NCBI GenBank assembly: GCA_022316685.1
Contig: JAKJHU010000067.1
Location: 3,110,501-3,174,500 of the forward strand
Direction: 5' to 3'
Origin: Progne subis subis
Taxonomy: Eukaryota > Chordata > Aves > Passeriformes > Hirundinidae
DNA length: 64,000 nt
Shown: positions 1 through 12,255 of the stretch, piece after piece
How positions within the stretch are numbered: the first letter of the stretch is position 1
Layout: each line of letters opens with the position of its first letter
Program-made: the position numbers and the translations under genes
The notes under the pieces: generated by a model
What the model saw: only the letters and a program-made list of their open reading frames with translations
Databases searched by the model: none
Told to the model about the DNA's origin: nothing

Positions 1-634
1 ATATTTTGGCTTTACCTGTTGTGGTGTCTGTACGCAGAGCAGCCCTGGCCCTACAAAATGCCATTACCAGAAGGAAGTAGTTCACACCCTTGAGGTTCAG
101 AGTGCCCCACTGCAAACAAAGAACTACACTCACTGAAACATTTCTCACGCTAAATGCAGAAACAGGGCACTAAGTCAGGCAGGTATTTAAGATTTATAAA
201 CTATTTGCATGAAAAAAACATTAAAGTATTAACTTACTTTTTAAAAAAATGTTGCTAGAAACTAATTTAATTTATCCAAAAGTCAGCATTTCTTTGGCAA
301 ATACAACAGTTTTGCCATAATTCATATAATTAGGACTTAAATTTGAATGCATTCAAGTTTGCAGTGTGATTTTTAAAATGTTTTCCAGCAAAGACAAACA
401 TAATTTTGCTTGATTTTGTTGGTTTCTCTTTTAAAAAGAAAATCCCCATCTTTATGTTTCAAGCATAACAAAGTATGCCACAAACCCCACAATGTCATGT
501 TGAATAATGAGGAAGGAGTCATCTGAAGGAAAGGGAATGAAATCTTGCAGTTTCCATGAGGATTAATTGGGCAAGCTTCAGTCAATTTCCCTGCACTTCT
601 TGTCACCCTATTCACATTTGGTTCCAGAGTTTTT

Positions 635-690
<56 letters not shown>

Positions 691-3600
691 ATTTCATTTC
701 TTTAGTTTCTTCTCCTGTCTATTTGCATTTCTTCCTTGATTTCAGGATGTGAATTGGAGTAATTTTGGCAAGTTTTGGTCCTTTGCATTGCCCCTCATTT
801 CATCTCACTCCATTTTGTTGCAATCACTCCATTTCCAAATTTTCCTTTTTTTCAGTGGCAGGGTTTTTGGTTGCATCTCCTTTCCAGAATGTTTGTTAGA
901 CTTTGTGTCTGATTTCAAGATTTCATTCCCTTTCCTGAAAAGCCCAGCATTGCTTCATCATCCTGATCAGGACTCTTAGAAGGAGTTAACTCACTTGCAG
1001 ACTGCACAGTTACAGCATATGTTCTCTTAATACTTCACTGCTTTATTAATATTAAGATGTGGTCAGGTTTGTAGGAGCATTTGGGAGATGCCGGTGCTTT
1101 CACCAGATGAACTGCTTGCCCTCAGAAAGTGCTCTGTGGTAGATGAGATTATCCCCAGTCTTGAATATGCCAAGTTTCCAACTTTTAGTTGAGATACACA
1201 GTAATACAAATATGCTACAGTGATTCTGGTAACAATTTAATTCCAGATCAGGGTCAGGCAGAAGCAGGAGAAAGGCTGCAGGGAATCAAGTTCTGAGAGT
1301 GCATGAAACCATGATTAGGGTATAGCTCATGTGGAAAAAGCTTGGATTTCAGCTGTACTCTTATTTTATCTGTGACCTGCTCCAACCCCACCAGAGTAAT
1401 TTTGTCCAAAGGTTCACTTGGAGTCCTCTCATTTCAAAATCAGCAGCAAAACAAGAAAGAAATGCACACCTGAGATACTGTCACTTGCTTAAACTGCTTT
1501 TGCTATACCCACTTCAGTGGAGTGTTAGCAATTTACACCAGCTGAGAATCTACCCTGGTGCGTTTCATTTGCTCTTATAGTCCCTTAAAAAACATACCAG
1601 GTCCACCTACTAACTTTCTCCAATTTTTTGAGGTCACCCATACCTACTTCTGAGCCAGATTCTCTCTGAATCAGAATGGGAATTATACAATTTCTCTGCA
1701 TGGAAAGAGATCAATTCTTCCTAATTTACAAAGATTTCAGTGAACAAAGTGATGATTCTATGTATTGTGACATCTCATAAATTAATTTAACAGCAGAATC
1801 AGTGTTGTTGCTGGCTATTCCACAGGAGGTTATCATCCCTACTAACAATATGTCAATATGCTTAATTAAGGATTAGAAGGGAGAAGAAAGATCAAGTTCA
1901 TGGCAGGTTTTCAAAATAAAGATCACAAATGCATATTTGCATCCCAGGAGATAAAGAAATTAATCAAAAGGTAGCAAACTACAGTCCAGGAAAAGCTACT
2001 GCAAGAAAAGCAGTGATATGACCACATTCAGCAATTCAAAACCAGCTTAAAAGTAGAAAAAGTCATTCTAATAGTACATTCATAGAAACATATTTTCCTA
2101 TTGAAAGGCCAGGAGACAAGAAGGAAAAGAGGATAATAAAAATTACAAGCTCAGAAACTTACAGATGCTCAGTCTCAGGGAGACTGACAAATAGAATTTT
2201 CTCTGTATTGTTAAAATACTTTAAAAGTAATTTGGAATTTTCAGAAAAAATATTCAGAAAATTATCTTAGTTCTAGAGATAATGACTGATTTAGCAAGCT
2301 TTCTGTCAAAACAAAATACAGTCTTGCATTTTGTATCACCTGTGAATGGCATTTTACTGCTTAAGTCGCATTCCCCGCAGAACAATTAATCATCCGTGTA
2401 TCAAAGACAAGAAAAATCTCTCATAGTGACTGAAACTTCTTTAAACTGCAAAAGGTTCTGAAGAGAGGTAAGAAAAGTCACACACTGCTTTATACCCTTC
2501 TGTAATTACCCTGGATATAGATTAGGACTTCTTAAATCAAGGTCAGTGTCTTCTAATGGAGTCAACCAAGCTATTTCATCTTCTGCAAATTCATCCCAAG
2601 CCTATGCCTTTTGGAGGCCAGGAACCTTCTTCCGAATCTAATCTAGCTTTACCCATGGAAAAAATGAATACCTCTGGCTCACCTTTTACCATTGTTATCT
2701 AACTCTTGTTTTCTAGCTTTTACCCCGGATATATTTCTACTACGCAATCAGACCTCTTCTTACTGCCTGAACAGGCCTGTTTCTTTTAATTTGTTCTGAA
2801 AGAGTGATTCTCCCTTCCCTGGACATCCCAGCACACTTTCTTGCAATTTTTTGCATTTTAAAATATTTTGAACTCACTGAGTTTATATGACAGTAAATCT
2901 GTAGTAGAAATGAATTGGTTGTGGTCTAAGGGATAAACTTAGTGGTACCTGTGTGCTCTAGACCATACTGGTTGTTTATAGGGGGGAAATAACACTGGGT
3001 TAATAACTTGGCCTCCCCAGTCTCATTGCTTTCCTTTGTTTCCTCTCAAAATGCTTTATTTAATAATTGCAAAGAGCATATCACAACAAAATTGGAATGC
3101 AGAAACTTGTCTGTGCCAAGGAAAAAAAAAACACTTCCTAACCTCAAGGACATTTTGCCATTAGCAAATGCCTCATATAAAACTAAAAATAAATGCGTGG
3201 ACTCAGCTTACAAGTTTTTTCTCTCTACAGCTTCTCCCCACTGCCAAACCACAAAACCCAGACAAGGGCAAGAAGGCCTTGGGTGCCCTATTCCTTTTCC
3301 CTGAAGGTTATGGTTGCTTACACATTTAGGCTATGCTTCAAGAATTCACCATGTAGAGTGATAAACTCATTACTATGTTATTTCTGCCTAGCTTCATTTT
3401 TTCAATTATTCCTAGTTTAAATGGAAATGTATACCAATGCACAAACTTTTATATTTTGTCAGACTTATCCCTGAAGCCTTATAATTTTATTTCTGCAAAC
3501 ATGTATGTGAAATGGCCCCGACTGCTACAGTCAGTCTCCAGTCTCCTTATTTTTCCTGTCTTTTAGAAGACTGAACTAAACTTTGCAGAAAACACCCAAA

Positions 3601-4100
3601 ATACATGAATCATTGCTGTTGCTAACCTGAGTTCCACTGCTGTATCAAAATTTACTATGTGAAAAAGGCAATTTCAAAAGCAGAGGCAAACTATGGCAAG
3701 GAGGCTTTACTGAATTCTTTGGTATTTTCATAAACTGAAGGACTGAGATTTTCACTAGTAATGGGCCGAATCTCCCCTATTTATTCCTACAAATATGTGA
3801 CAGTACAGCCTAGATTTATCCAGCTGAAAAAAATTACCATCCTTATCAGTTGCCTCCCCAGCGAGTTGCAAAAAACAGATGTTGTAGGATAAAGACACTA
3901 ATTTACACGTTATTGGCAATGGCTAAGGAGATACAGACTACTGACATCAACTTTGACAGACTTTCTGTGCTACAAGTAACAGCTCTAGACTTAGAAAATG
4001 CTGCACATTTTATCAGGTAAAATAATTTGCTGACTGAAATAGGGGCAGTACTGCCTGATAAGGTCAGTTCTTAGCACAGGCATCTTGATTACTTCTTGGT
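1..4100. other. Intergenic 3' flank of TDRD3, no gene seen
   Basis: AT-rich DNA with a 50-base T homopolymer at 637-686. Open frames here are short, lack protein-like composition and match no family I know. The slightly GC-richer first 170 bases could be an unrecognised repeat. Confidence 0.6.
637..686. repeat. (T)50 homopolymer
   Basis: Fifty uninterrupted T bases. No SINE or LINE body ending in poly(A) is recognisable on either side, so this is probably a free-standing homopolymer expansion. The true length may differ because such runs are prone to sequencing error. Confidence 0.95.
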
Positions 4101-4101
4101 G

Positions 4102-4345
4102 AGTATCATACACTAATTTAAGTTGAAAGGGACCTAAGGAGGTTATCTGGTCTGACCATGCAATAGGGGAACTTTTGCCATTAGATAAAGTAGCTCAGGG
4201 CCTTTAGAGTGTTCAGAGTGTTTTCAAACATCTTCCACACATCCTTGAGGGAATATCTTCCAATATCTGATTGCCTATGATTTTTTTCCCAATTAAGATT
4301 TTCCTTGACGCAGCTTGTGTCCATTGCCCCTCATCCCTTACCTGT
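4102..4345 (-). mobile_element. Old CR1 LINE 3' fragment
   Basis: Read on the minus strand, the segment has the CR1 3' layout. The plus strand shows the inverted tail (AGTTGAAAGGGACCTAAGGA), then CATCCTTGAGGGAATATCTTCCA and the inverted region matching the CR1 ORF2 C-terminus (TTGTGTCCATTGCCCCTCATCC). It is heavily diverged, so it is an old insertion. It is non-coding. Confidence 0.7.
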
Positions 4346-6129
4346 GTACAAGTTGGAGGACACTGGTTCCACCTTAACTATAGAAGGAAAAAATGCTTCT
4401 CCCATTAGAGAGCTGAAAACATCCATTTATGCACAGAAAACAGATGGGAATAAAGGCAAACACCAGTATTTCAACAGTTGCAATAGTTCAGAATACTGAG
4501 AGATTGTGTTATACAAGAACTGAAAAAGAGTGTTTCAACCCATGAAAAAAACATGGGTTGGTGAGTGCTAAATTAACATCAGTAAGACTGACCTTCTCAA
4601 GAACAGGAAAATAATCTGTTGATATAGGAAGCCCTGTAAAAAGTGTTTTATAAATGGGTTTTCTGGCTTAGTCCTTCTACCTTGTTCTTTGTCAACTCCA
4701 AAATTATATTTCCATTGCATAAAAAGTGGAAAACTATGAAAAATACTTAAATTATTCATTAAACTTTGTCATGCACATTATTTAGATAAAGCTCATACTT
4801 TTCTTTCAGTAAAGCCTTAATGAATTGCAATTTTTTCCCCTGAAGCAACAGTGATTGGATATTGATTTAGAAAAGGTAAAGGGATGTGATTAAAAAGAAA
4901 CTACATCAGAATGAAATTATAGCAATGTGGAATCTCAATGCATGATGAAATGTAATCATACTATATACACTACACAGCATGGGAAGAAAAAAACAAAAAA
5001 TGCACAGTTCTTTATCTCAGAGGAAGCAAAACAGAGGTAGAAGAGTCATTAGTTATTGTAGAACAGGCAAAATCTATCCCTGGAGCGAGCTACCTGAGCT
5101 TTTTCTCAGTCTCCACATGGATTTTCTTAAGCCTTCTATTTCATTCTTTCAAACTTGTCTTTGTTTTTCTCTTGCATAAAAGATGCAGGAAAAACTCAAA
5201 TTATGGTTTTGTTTTGTTTTTTTTTTTTTCAAAACAAGCATTATTCTAAAGCTTCAGCCACACCAAGAGTGGAGAGATTCAGTGTGTCTTTTGTGGCTAG
5301 CATATGACATCTGTTGTCCATTTACAGATGGTTGGTTAAGTGCACAAGGACTGTTAAATGGAAGATACCCTTAACATGATGGTAATTCACTTTTAAGGAA
5401 ATATGTAAATTGAGCCAAAGTGACACATGCAAACCTAAAATAATTTTATTTCATTTTCCTATCTGATTTCAGCTCACCTCTCTTTAATGCCCCCCACTCC
5501 CTCAAGTTATCTTAGTATTTCAGCAGACATAAGGTTTTATGCCATGTTGTTCCCAATCCAAACATAACCCTCATCTTATAACAACATCCCAGTTATCTCT
5601 GCTTTACCAAAACACAATTCCAATTTACCCCTGCAAAATCCATCAATAAATCAATCACTTCAGATCCTGGTATCCCTAAACTTAATCCCAACCCTAATTG
5701 TTAAACAATTACACTGGTTGTTGTCCATCACAGGAATAACAAGAGAGGTTGTATGCCCCCTATTCTGGCACCCTGAGTAGATCAAAATTCTAGTCCACCA
5801 CAGTCCCAAGTGAGAGTGAGTTCTCCAGTTGGATAGGTTCTTTCCTACTCTTCATGCAATAGGTGTGTTTCCTCCTTTCTTCACCCTACAGAGAAGATCC
5901 ACACCTTTCCCTGTTTACCAAACAAAACAAAAACAAACAAACAAACACAGAAGCGTACTTATACATCTGTATTCTGAAGAAGATGAAATAGTGTGCATGT
6001 CTATACACGTATACAAAGGTGAAGCCTGCATTGCTGTGAAGAAAGGTCTGGGGACTGATCTGAAACTCTTAAGTCCAAACTCTCACACCTTCAGTGAGGC
6101 CAGAGGAGCCCATGTTCATTTTCCTTGTC
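4346..6129. other. Intergenic stretch, no gene seen
   Basis: AT-rich. It contains a 25-base hairpin at 4536-4560, an interrupted T tract near 5205-5230 and an (AAAC)n patch near 5930-5946. Nothing protein-like. Confidence 0.6.
4536..4560. repeat. Inverted repeat, 9-base arms with 7-base A loop
   Basis: CAACCCATG at 4536-4544 and its exact complement CATGGGTTG at 4552-4560 flank seven A bases. It could form a small hairpin. No terminator-like role is expected in this context. Confidence 0.8.
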
Positions 6130-6278
6130 CCTGCCCCATTCCTGAAAGTGTTCAAGGCCAGGCTGGATGAGGCTTTGAGCAGCCTGGTCTAGTGGGAGGT
6201 GTCCCCACTCATGGCAGGGGCTTGGATCTAGAGGATCTTTAAGGTCCTTTCCACCCAAAACCATTGTATGATTCCATA
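6130..6278 (+). mobile_element. CR1 LINE 3' end fragment
   Basis: A classic CR1 3' terminus in plus orientation: AAGTGTTCAAGGCCAGGCTG, then AGCCTGGTCTAGTGGGAGGT, then TCTTTAAGGTCCTTTCCACC and a terminal CATTGTATGATTC, the octamer-like CR1 end. Only about 150 bases remain, the usual severe 5' truncation of CR1 copies. It is less diverged than most CR1 pieces in the window. Confidence 0.93.
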
Positions 6279-8966
6279 CCTTCATGGTTATAACTACAAC
6301 ATAATTCTTACTCTACCCTTGTGCAGAAACTCTAACGGCTTGGGATAGGAGGAACTGGAGATCTGTTATGGATTTGTACAATATACACATCAGAGAGAAT
6401 AGATAATACCTTCTTTTCGAAAATAACAGGTTTTTACCCTGATGGTTGCCAAGAAAACATGAGATTGTTTGTCTGAGAGCTTAGGTATTTATAAGGCTGG
6501 AATGGAAGAAATTCTTCTCCTAGACATTCATCCATAGCACATTGAGCTAAGATGACTTACACTACCAACAAGTAACAAGTAACTCAGGGACAGATCAGTC
6601 TCTCTGGTCGTAGCAACCGTACTCAAGGAACCAATCAACAAAATCAGTATATTCCTATTATGGTCAAAATTGCAACTAGGATTTGTGTTTGGAACAACAA
6701 GGGGAAAACTAAACGTGCAACACATTGTTAATCTGGGCCAGGGAGCAGCCAGGGCTTTGTGTAATAGGAGAGGTAATTTAACCAGTAGTCCACTTAGAAT
6801 TAAATAAAATCGGGGTTAAGAATTGGACACCTGGGGAGTACAAAAATGGTAGGTCCCTCCAAGACCAACATGGATGAAAGAAGGTGCTGTCAGAAACAAG
6901 GCTATGGTTACTATGTCCTCATTTGACATCCAGGGGTTCAGCTGAATCAAGACAAAGGATGGAGACTGAATAGCTAGCAGGGGTTATACTGAATTGTGCA
7001 GACCTTGAAGCTGAAAGCCACTGCCAGGAAGGGAGACTAAAAGACTCCTGAGATAGGAAAAGGACAATAGACTGTATTGTTAAGTTGTAGAATTAAGCTT
7101 AAATATACCAGTAACCTTCAAGACATTTGGGGATCTGTGGCAAATTTCACAGGGTTCAGAATGAACTCAAGAAGAGTATTTTGCTGGGCTGTTTCAAAGA
7201 TAATTTAGGCTACTCTGAATTTTCTGCCTACATGTATTCATAACCAATTGATATTTTTTGCTGCATTAAGCTAATGATCCAATGACACAGGAATCGCTAT
7301 ATCCATATTCAAATTATTATGCAACTAAAAACAGCTAAACAGCTTCTCACACAAACCCTGTTTAACTCTTCAAATCCGAGGGTCTGCGTAGGTCTTATGT
7401 ACAGCCCAGAAAGGTTATTTTGCAGCTGAGCAAGAGAGCCCTGCACAAGAGAACAGCTCACTGGTCACTGCCAAGGGTTGTGGGCAGAAGCCCACAGCCA
7501 GCAGCACAGCTTCTGCTTTGCCTTCTCTGGTTGTCTTCATTCCATAAGTAACAGACAGAAGATGAAAAGACCTGACACTGTAGAGACAGGCAAAGAGTAA
7601 TGAATTGCCCTTCACTTTCAGATCAAGAGCAAAGAGGAAAGAGAGCTCAGATTCAGGAACAGTGTATTTCTCCTAGCACAGAAGATTATTCCTTAGGCAT
7701 CACTCGGCTAAGTGGACCTTTCTAAAAAAATAAACAAACAAAACAAAACCAACTCACAAAAAGCAGTTATTCAGTTCTTCTAAATACCAACACAAGAAAT
7801 AAAAAAGGTAGTTGTGAGCACCCACAAGCAAAAACAGCTTCAGGAATAGTTCATGGAAAATGAAGCCCTTGCTGAGAAATGGAATACAGAATAAAGACCA
7901 GAAAATAAATGGAAGATAAATGCAGTTTTTGCCCAAACATGAGAGGCTGAATTTGAGCCTGTACATGAGACTGATTCCTTGTTGAAAACTCTTTTTTTCT
8001 TTCCTAAATGGATGATATTTGTCAAATAAGTATTTAGATATCTATACTCTCAATCTATTGTCAATTAAAACTTTTTGTGTTATACAGCAATTCCAGTGAT
8101 TTTCCTCAACCTTTACAGGATTTCTATGATTCTGTCTCAAATGTGTAAAAATTTCCCTTCCTACAAGTGAAATGCTTTAGTCTGGAGACTTGTGGTGGTC
8201 TGTTGTGTAGGTACAGTTTCAGCTGAATTTCTACCATTACTACTGCCATCCTTAGGCCCAGCATCCAACTGTATCAATCTCATTTCCAAACTGCCTTTGG
8301 GAACACCCAGAGGGATTTTCTAAGGCCAGCTATTCTAGGGTCACTTCTTGTATCTCTTTCAGAGAAAATTCACCTCTATCTTCAGACACACAGTTCAGGG
8401 ATTCTCCTTCAGTCACTCCTGCAGGGCTAAAATCCAAGACAGTTACCTTGCGCTCAATCATCTCCAGCTCACACAAAAGCTTCTTATCTTAATGCAAACC
8501 AAAGAATAGTTATATACTCTTAAGATGCTTCCCATTAGTTAATGATGTATCCCTAAATGGATAATCCATTTCAGGGCTAGTTATACATATCACAGCAGGA
8601 AGATTTTAATTTATCCACTGCTGTGAACACTCTCCTGTATACTGCAGATTCCTGTGTCCTTGCGCCCACTTAAGGTCTCCCTTTCCCAGGAGCTGTTAGG
8701 CAGAACAAGAACTGTTACTATAATTGTTACACAGGTCAAGAGCTGCTTCTATTCCTGTCATCACACACTCATTATTCATTACTCTGGCCACTTTGATTGC
8801 ATTTTAGTCTGTATAAACTCGTTCTATTTCCTATTAACCACTAGAGTAAGAAAAGTTTCAGGGGTTTGGTTTTTTCCCACTCTAAGAAAGGGCAGGGGGG
8901 AGGGGGAAAGAAGGGAAAAAAAGGGCATTTCTACCAATTACATCTTCGAAGAAAATAAATCTCTTT
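6279..8966. other. Intergenic stretch, no gene seen
   Basis: No supportable gene. The part at about 6800-7110 is richer in G and purines and has the texture of an unrecognised repeat, but I cannot name it. The (AAAC)n-type patch at 7731-7749 is simple sequence. Confidence 0.55.
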
Positions 8967-9590
8967 TCACAAAATCACAGAATTACAAAGTAGTTGAGGT
9001 TGAAAAGGACCTCTGGAAGGCATCTGGCTCAATATCCCTACTCAATCAGGGCCACCTAGAGCTGGTTGCTCAAGACATTGTCCAATAAGCTTTCAAATAT
9101 CTCCAAGGATGGAGACTCCACAACTTCCCTAGACAATCTGCGCTAGTGATCAGTCATCCTCATATTTCCAGATGTTCAGAGGGAGCCTCCTGTGCTTCAG
9201 TTTGTGCCCATGGCCTTTGGTTCTGTCACAGCACCACTGAAAAGAGCCTGGCCACATCCTGTGTGCATCCTCCCTGCAGGTATTTTGTACACAGTGGCAA
9301 GATTCTCCTGAGCAGTCTCTACACCAGGCTCAGCAGTCACTGCTCTCTCAGCCTTTCCTCACATGTGAGTTATCCCAGTCCCTTCATCAGCTTCTTTGCC
9401 ATTGCCTGCCCTCTCCTCAGTACATCCACGTTGGCCTCGTACCTGGGAGCCCACAGGAGGATGGAGCACCACGTGTGGCCTCTTCTGTGCTGAGTTCAGG
9501 GGCAGGATCACCTCCCTTGACCTGCTGGCAGCCCAAGATACCAGCAGCTGCCTCTGCAAAAAGGGCACACTGCTCTGCTTCAAATGATAA
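8967..9590 (-). mobile_element. CR1 LINE fragment, ORF2 C-terminus and 3' UTR
   Basis: On the plus strand this begins with an inverted CR1 3' end (AAAATCACAGAATTACAAAG), then the region complementary to the last ORF2 codons and on into the reverse-transcriptase C-terminus. The minus-strand frame ending near 9500 contains SREVILPLNSAQKRPHVV, a recognisable CR1 ORF2 motif. Several frameshifts make it non-functional. About 620 bases survive, truncated at the 5' side. Confidence 0.9.
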
Positions 9591-11989
9591 AACAAGGCCC
9601 TGCAGATCCCCTTTCTTGACTAATAATGCCCTTTAACTCAGGGATCATGTTATCCAAAGCTTTCCCCATCTAATGTAGAGAACCCTGAAACCTCTAAACT
9701 GAACTTCTGGGCTAACTGCCATCATTAATAATGTGATCTCAGTGTGTGTCACAGTAGAAATTGGGTCCTGACCTGTACATCTGCCACCCTAAACCTCATA
9801 GATATCAATGCTTATGTACCATTCAAACTAAGTTCCACAATCAAAGTCTTTTTTTTTTTTCACTGTGTACGCATTACCCTTACACACAAAACCCCTACAA
9901 CAACGTATGGCTGAAGGCACCAGCACAGGATGAATCTGGGTTGTTTCCAACCAGAATTGCTGCATGGAGGAAATACAATGGTACATTTGGCAGCAGGGTG
10001 ATCCAAATGAAACTGTACATCTCAGTTTTCTGTTCTAACCACAGAACTCTGTATGCTGTTCCCCAGACTAATAAGCATTGCCATGTGCAGATTTATATAA
10101 CTGCTGGTTGCCCTGTTCCCCAAAGACTTGCGTCAATAAATCAAATTATCTAAAAAGGCAGAACCCTGGTGAGAAAAAGAGGAGCTGGAGTTGAGCTTCA
10201 CCTCTTAAGCATTGAAGTCACTACAGATATTTTGAAGAGCAGAAAACTATACCTAAAGCTGAAAAGACTATGCTGCCAGAGGTACTAATGAAATGTCTGG
10301 AAACTTATAGCAATTTGGATAGTCACATTAACACAATCAACTTAGCAAATCTTCTCTTAGGATTACTCAATTCCATTTATGTGACTTGATTCTATATCTA
10401 AAATTTATTAAATTATCTCTCTTCAAAATGCAGACAAGAAAAGGCATATTAAACAAAAGGCAAGGTTTTCCCTTCAATATAAGAGAAAATTGGAACAGAG
10501 AAACAACTTTTAGATGAAAACCAGAGACGATGGGAAAAACAGTCCTTTGTAGTTGAATTTCACTCTATTTTATAAACCCATAAAAATACAGATTAATAGA
10601 TTTCTTGTGCAATAAAATAGGACAAATATATTTCATCCTTGCAATCCATTTAACCGGAAACTTCTGCAATGTTCTGCAAGAAGTACCTTCTCTCTAAGAA
10701 CAGAAAGAGAAGGACTATAGAGAAAGGCAAAATTCTGTGTAACAGAAAACCTGCAAATTATCCAAACTATATCTGGTTCCTGGAACTAATAATACCAAAG
10801 CCAAATAAACACATTCAGAGTAAGACTGATTGCTCTATTACTAGAAAAGACAATCTTAAACAAAGGATTAAAAAAGCAACTAGCAATTACATTACATTAA
10901 ACTTTCTTTAAATCACTTCAGAAATAGAATCAGTGTTTAAAAAAAAAAAAAAAAAAAGTTCTGTGAAAATACTGACCACTGAAACTGACACCCCAATGCA
11001 GTTGTATACATGTTAACTGGACATAAAGACATTCTATCATGTGTAATTATTCATGTGATGCCATTTTGTCCACTACTGCCCACTGCTAGAGTCTTGCCTT
11101 TCACAGTAAGTTACATCACTTTAGGAGGGTAAACCACTCTGCAAAGCCAGTCAGCTTCCACTGCTTCCTCTGAGCTTTCAGGCTAACAAGAAGTCCAGTG
11201 ACACAAACATGGAGAAAATTCACAGAAATCTCTTGTAAGAGCTGCCTTGTGGCCATCCACCAGGACCTTCTGCCCCACAACAGGAACAGCCAGGGAATGT
11301 ACAGCCTCCAAACACAACCCACTGTTGAGTTCTCACGGTAAAGGCTGTACTAACAGTAGGAGTCACAAACCACCATGGTCCCTAGCTGGGCAAGCAATGC
11401 CAACCACATTGCCAGAGTTGCTTCCACCTGGCAATTCACAGAACTCTGTTTTAGAAGTTCAAGCAAGTGCTTCACTCAGTTGGTACCAACTTATACTAAA
11501 ACTTCCCCATGAAAAGTCAAGGTCTTCTCCCCAGAATTGCACACCCTACAATAAATAAGCCCCACATGGATGCTTTGAGGATTGTTTCTTTGTTGTCAGA
11601 ATATCCAAAATGCTGGCTTGCACTATTAATTTTCTATCCCTGGGACAGGAGGCAGGGAGGAAGAAGGGATGTCCCTCAAGGTAGCCTTGTTGTTATGCTC
11701 TGTCGATCAGTGCTTCCAACTCACGTTTCCAAAGAAACTGTTAAATTAGCTACCTAAATCCAGGCCTGTTAATCAACAACAACATGCTTATTATTGACAG
11801 CAAAGGACACAAAATGTCCTTGAAATATAAGCCAATTAAAAAAGGCAACTACTGTATTTTGTTACTCTGGTTTTTCTGAGTTTTTTAAAGCCTTTTGATT
11901 TTCATAAAAATGGAGTCAGACCTTTTAGCTACTGCACAATATTAGGAGCAGTTTTTTCCTTTTTCCCACACATGTAACATAAACAAATC
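9591..11989. other. Intergenic stretch, no gene seen
   Basis: Includes a (A)19 run at 10939-10957. The GC-richer part at about 11100-11740 carries overlapping short open frames on both strands with no recognisable protein; an undetected old repeat is the likeliest explanation. Confidence 0.5.
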
Positions 11990-12255
11990 CTTTGTTTTTC
12001 ATTCTCTGTCCTTTGTTTGCATATTTCTAACCTGAAAACAATTGTAACTGACAGTTGGTCTGGCCACTGAGGCTGAGGGGTGGAAACCCCAGAAGCCAAT
12101 CTTCTGCTAGACCCACAAATGTATAAAAAGTAAGAAATAAACAAGGAGGCTCTTTCTCCACCCTGACTCAGCTTGAGCTAGATCGGAGGAAGTCTCTGCC
12201 CTGCAAAAATCTCTCGTCTCATGTGATTGCTTTATGTGTCAAAGTAACAGTATTT
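11990..12255 (+). mobile_element. Possible LTR fragment
   Basis: A segment denser in GC than its flanks, with GTATAAAAAG at 12121, AATAAA at 12135-12140 and a following block AGGAAGTCTCTGCCCTGC like the R-U5 part of an avian endogenous retrovirus LTR. Edges are uncertain, no target-site duplication was found and no internal retroviral genes are present. It may equally be another repeat class. Confidence 0.4.
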
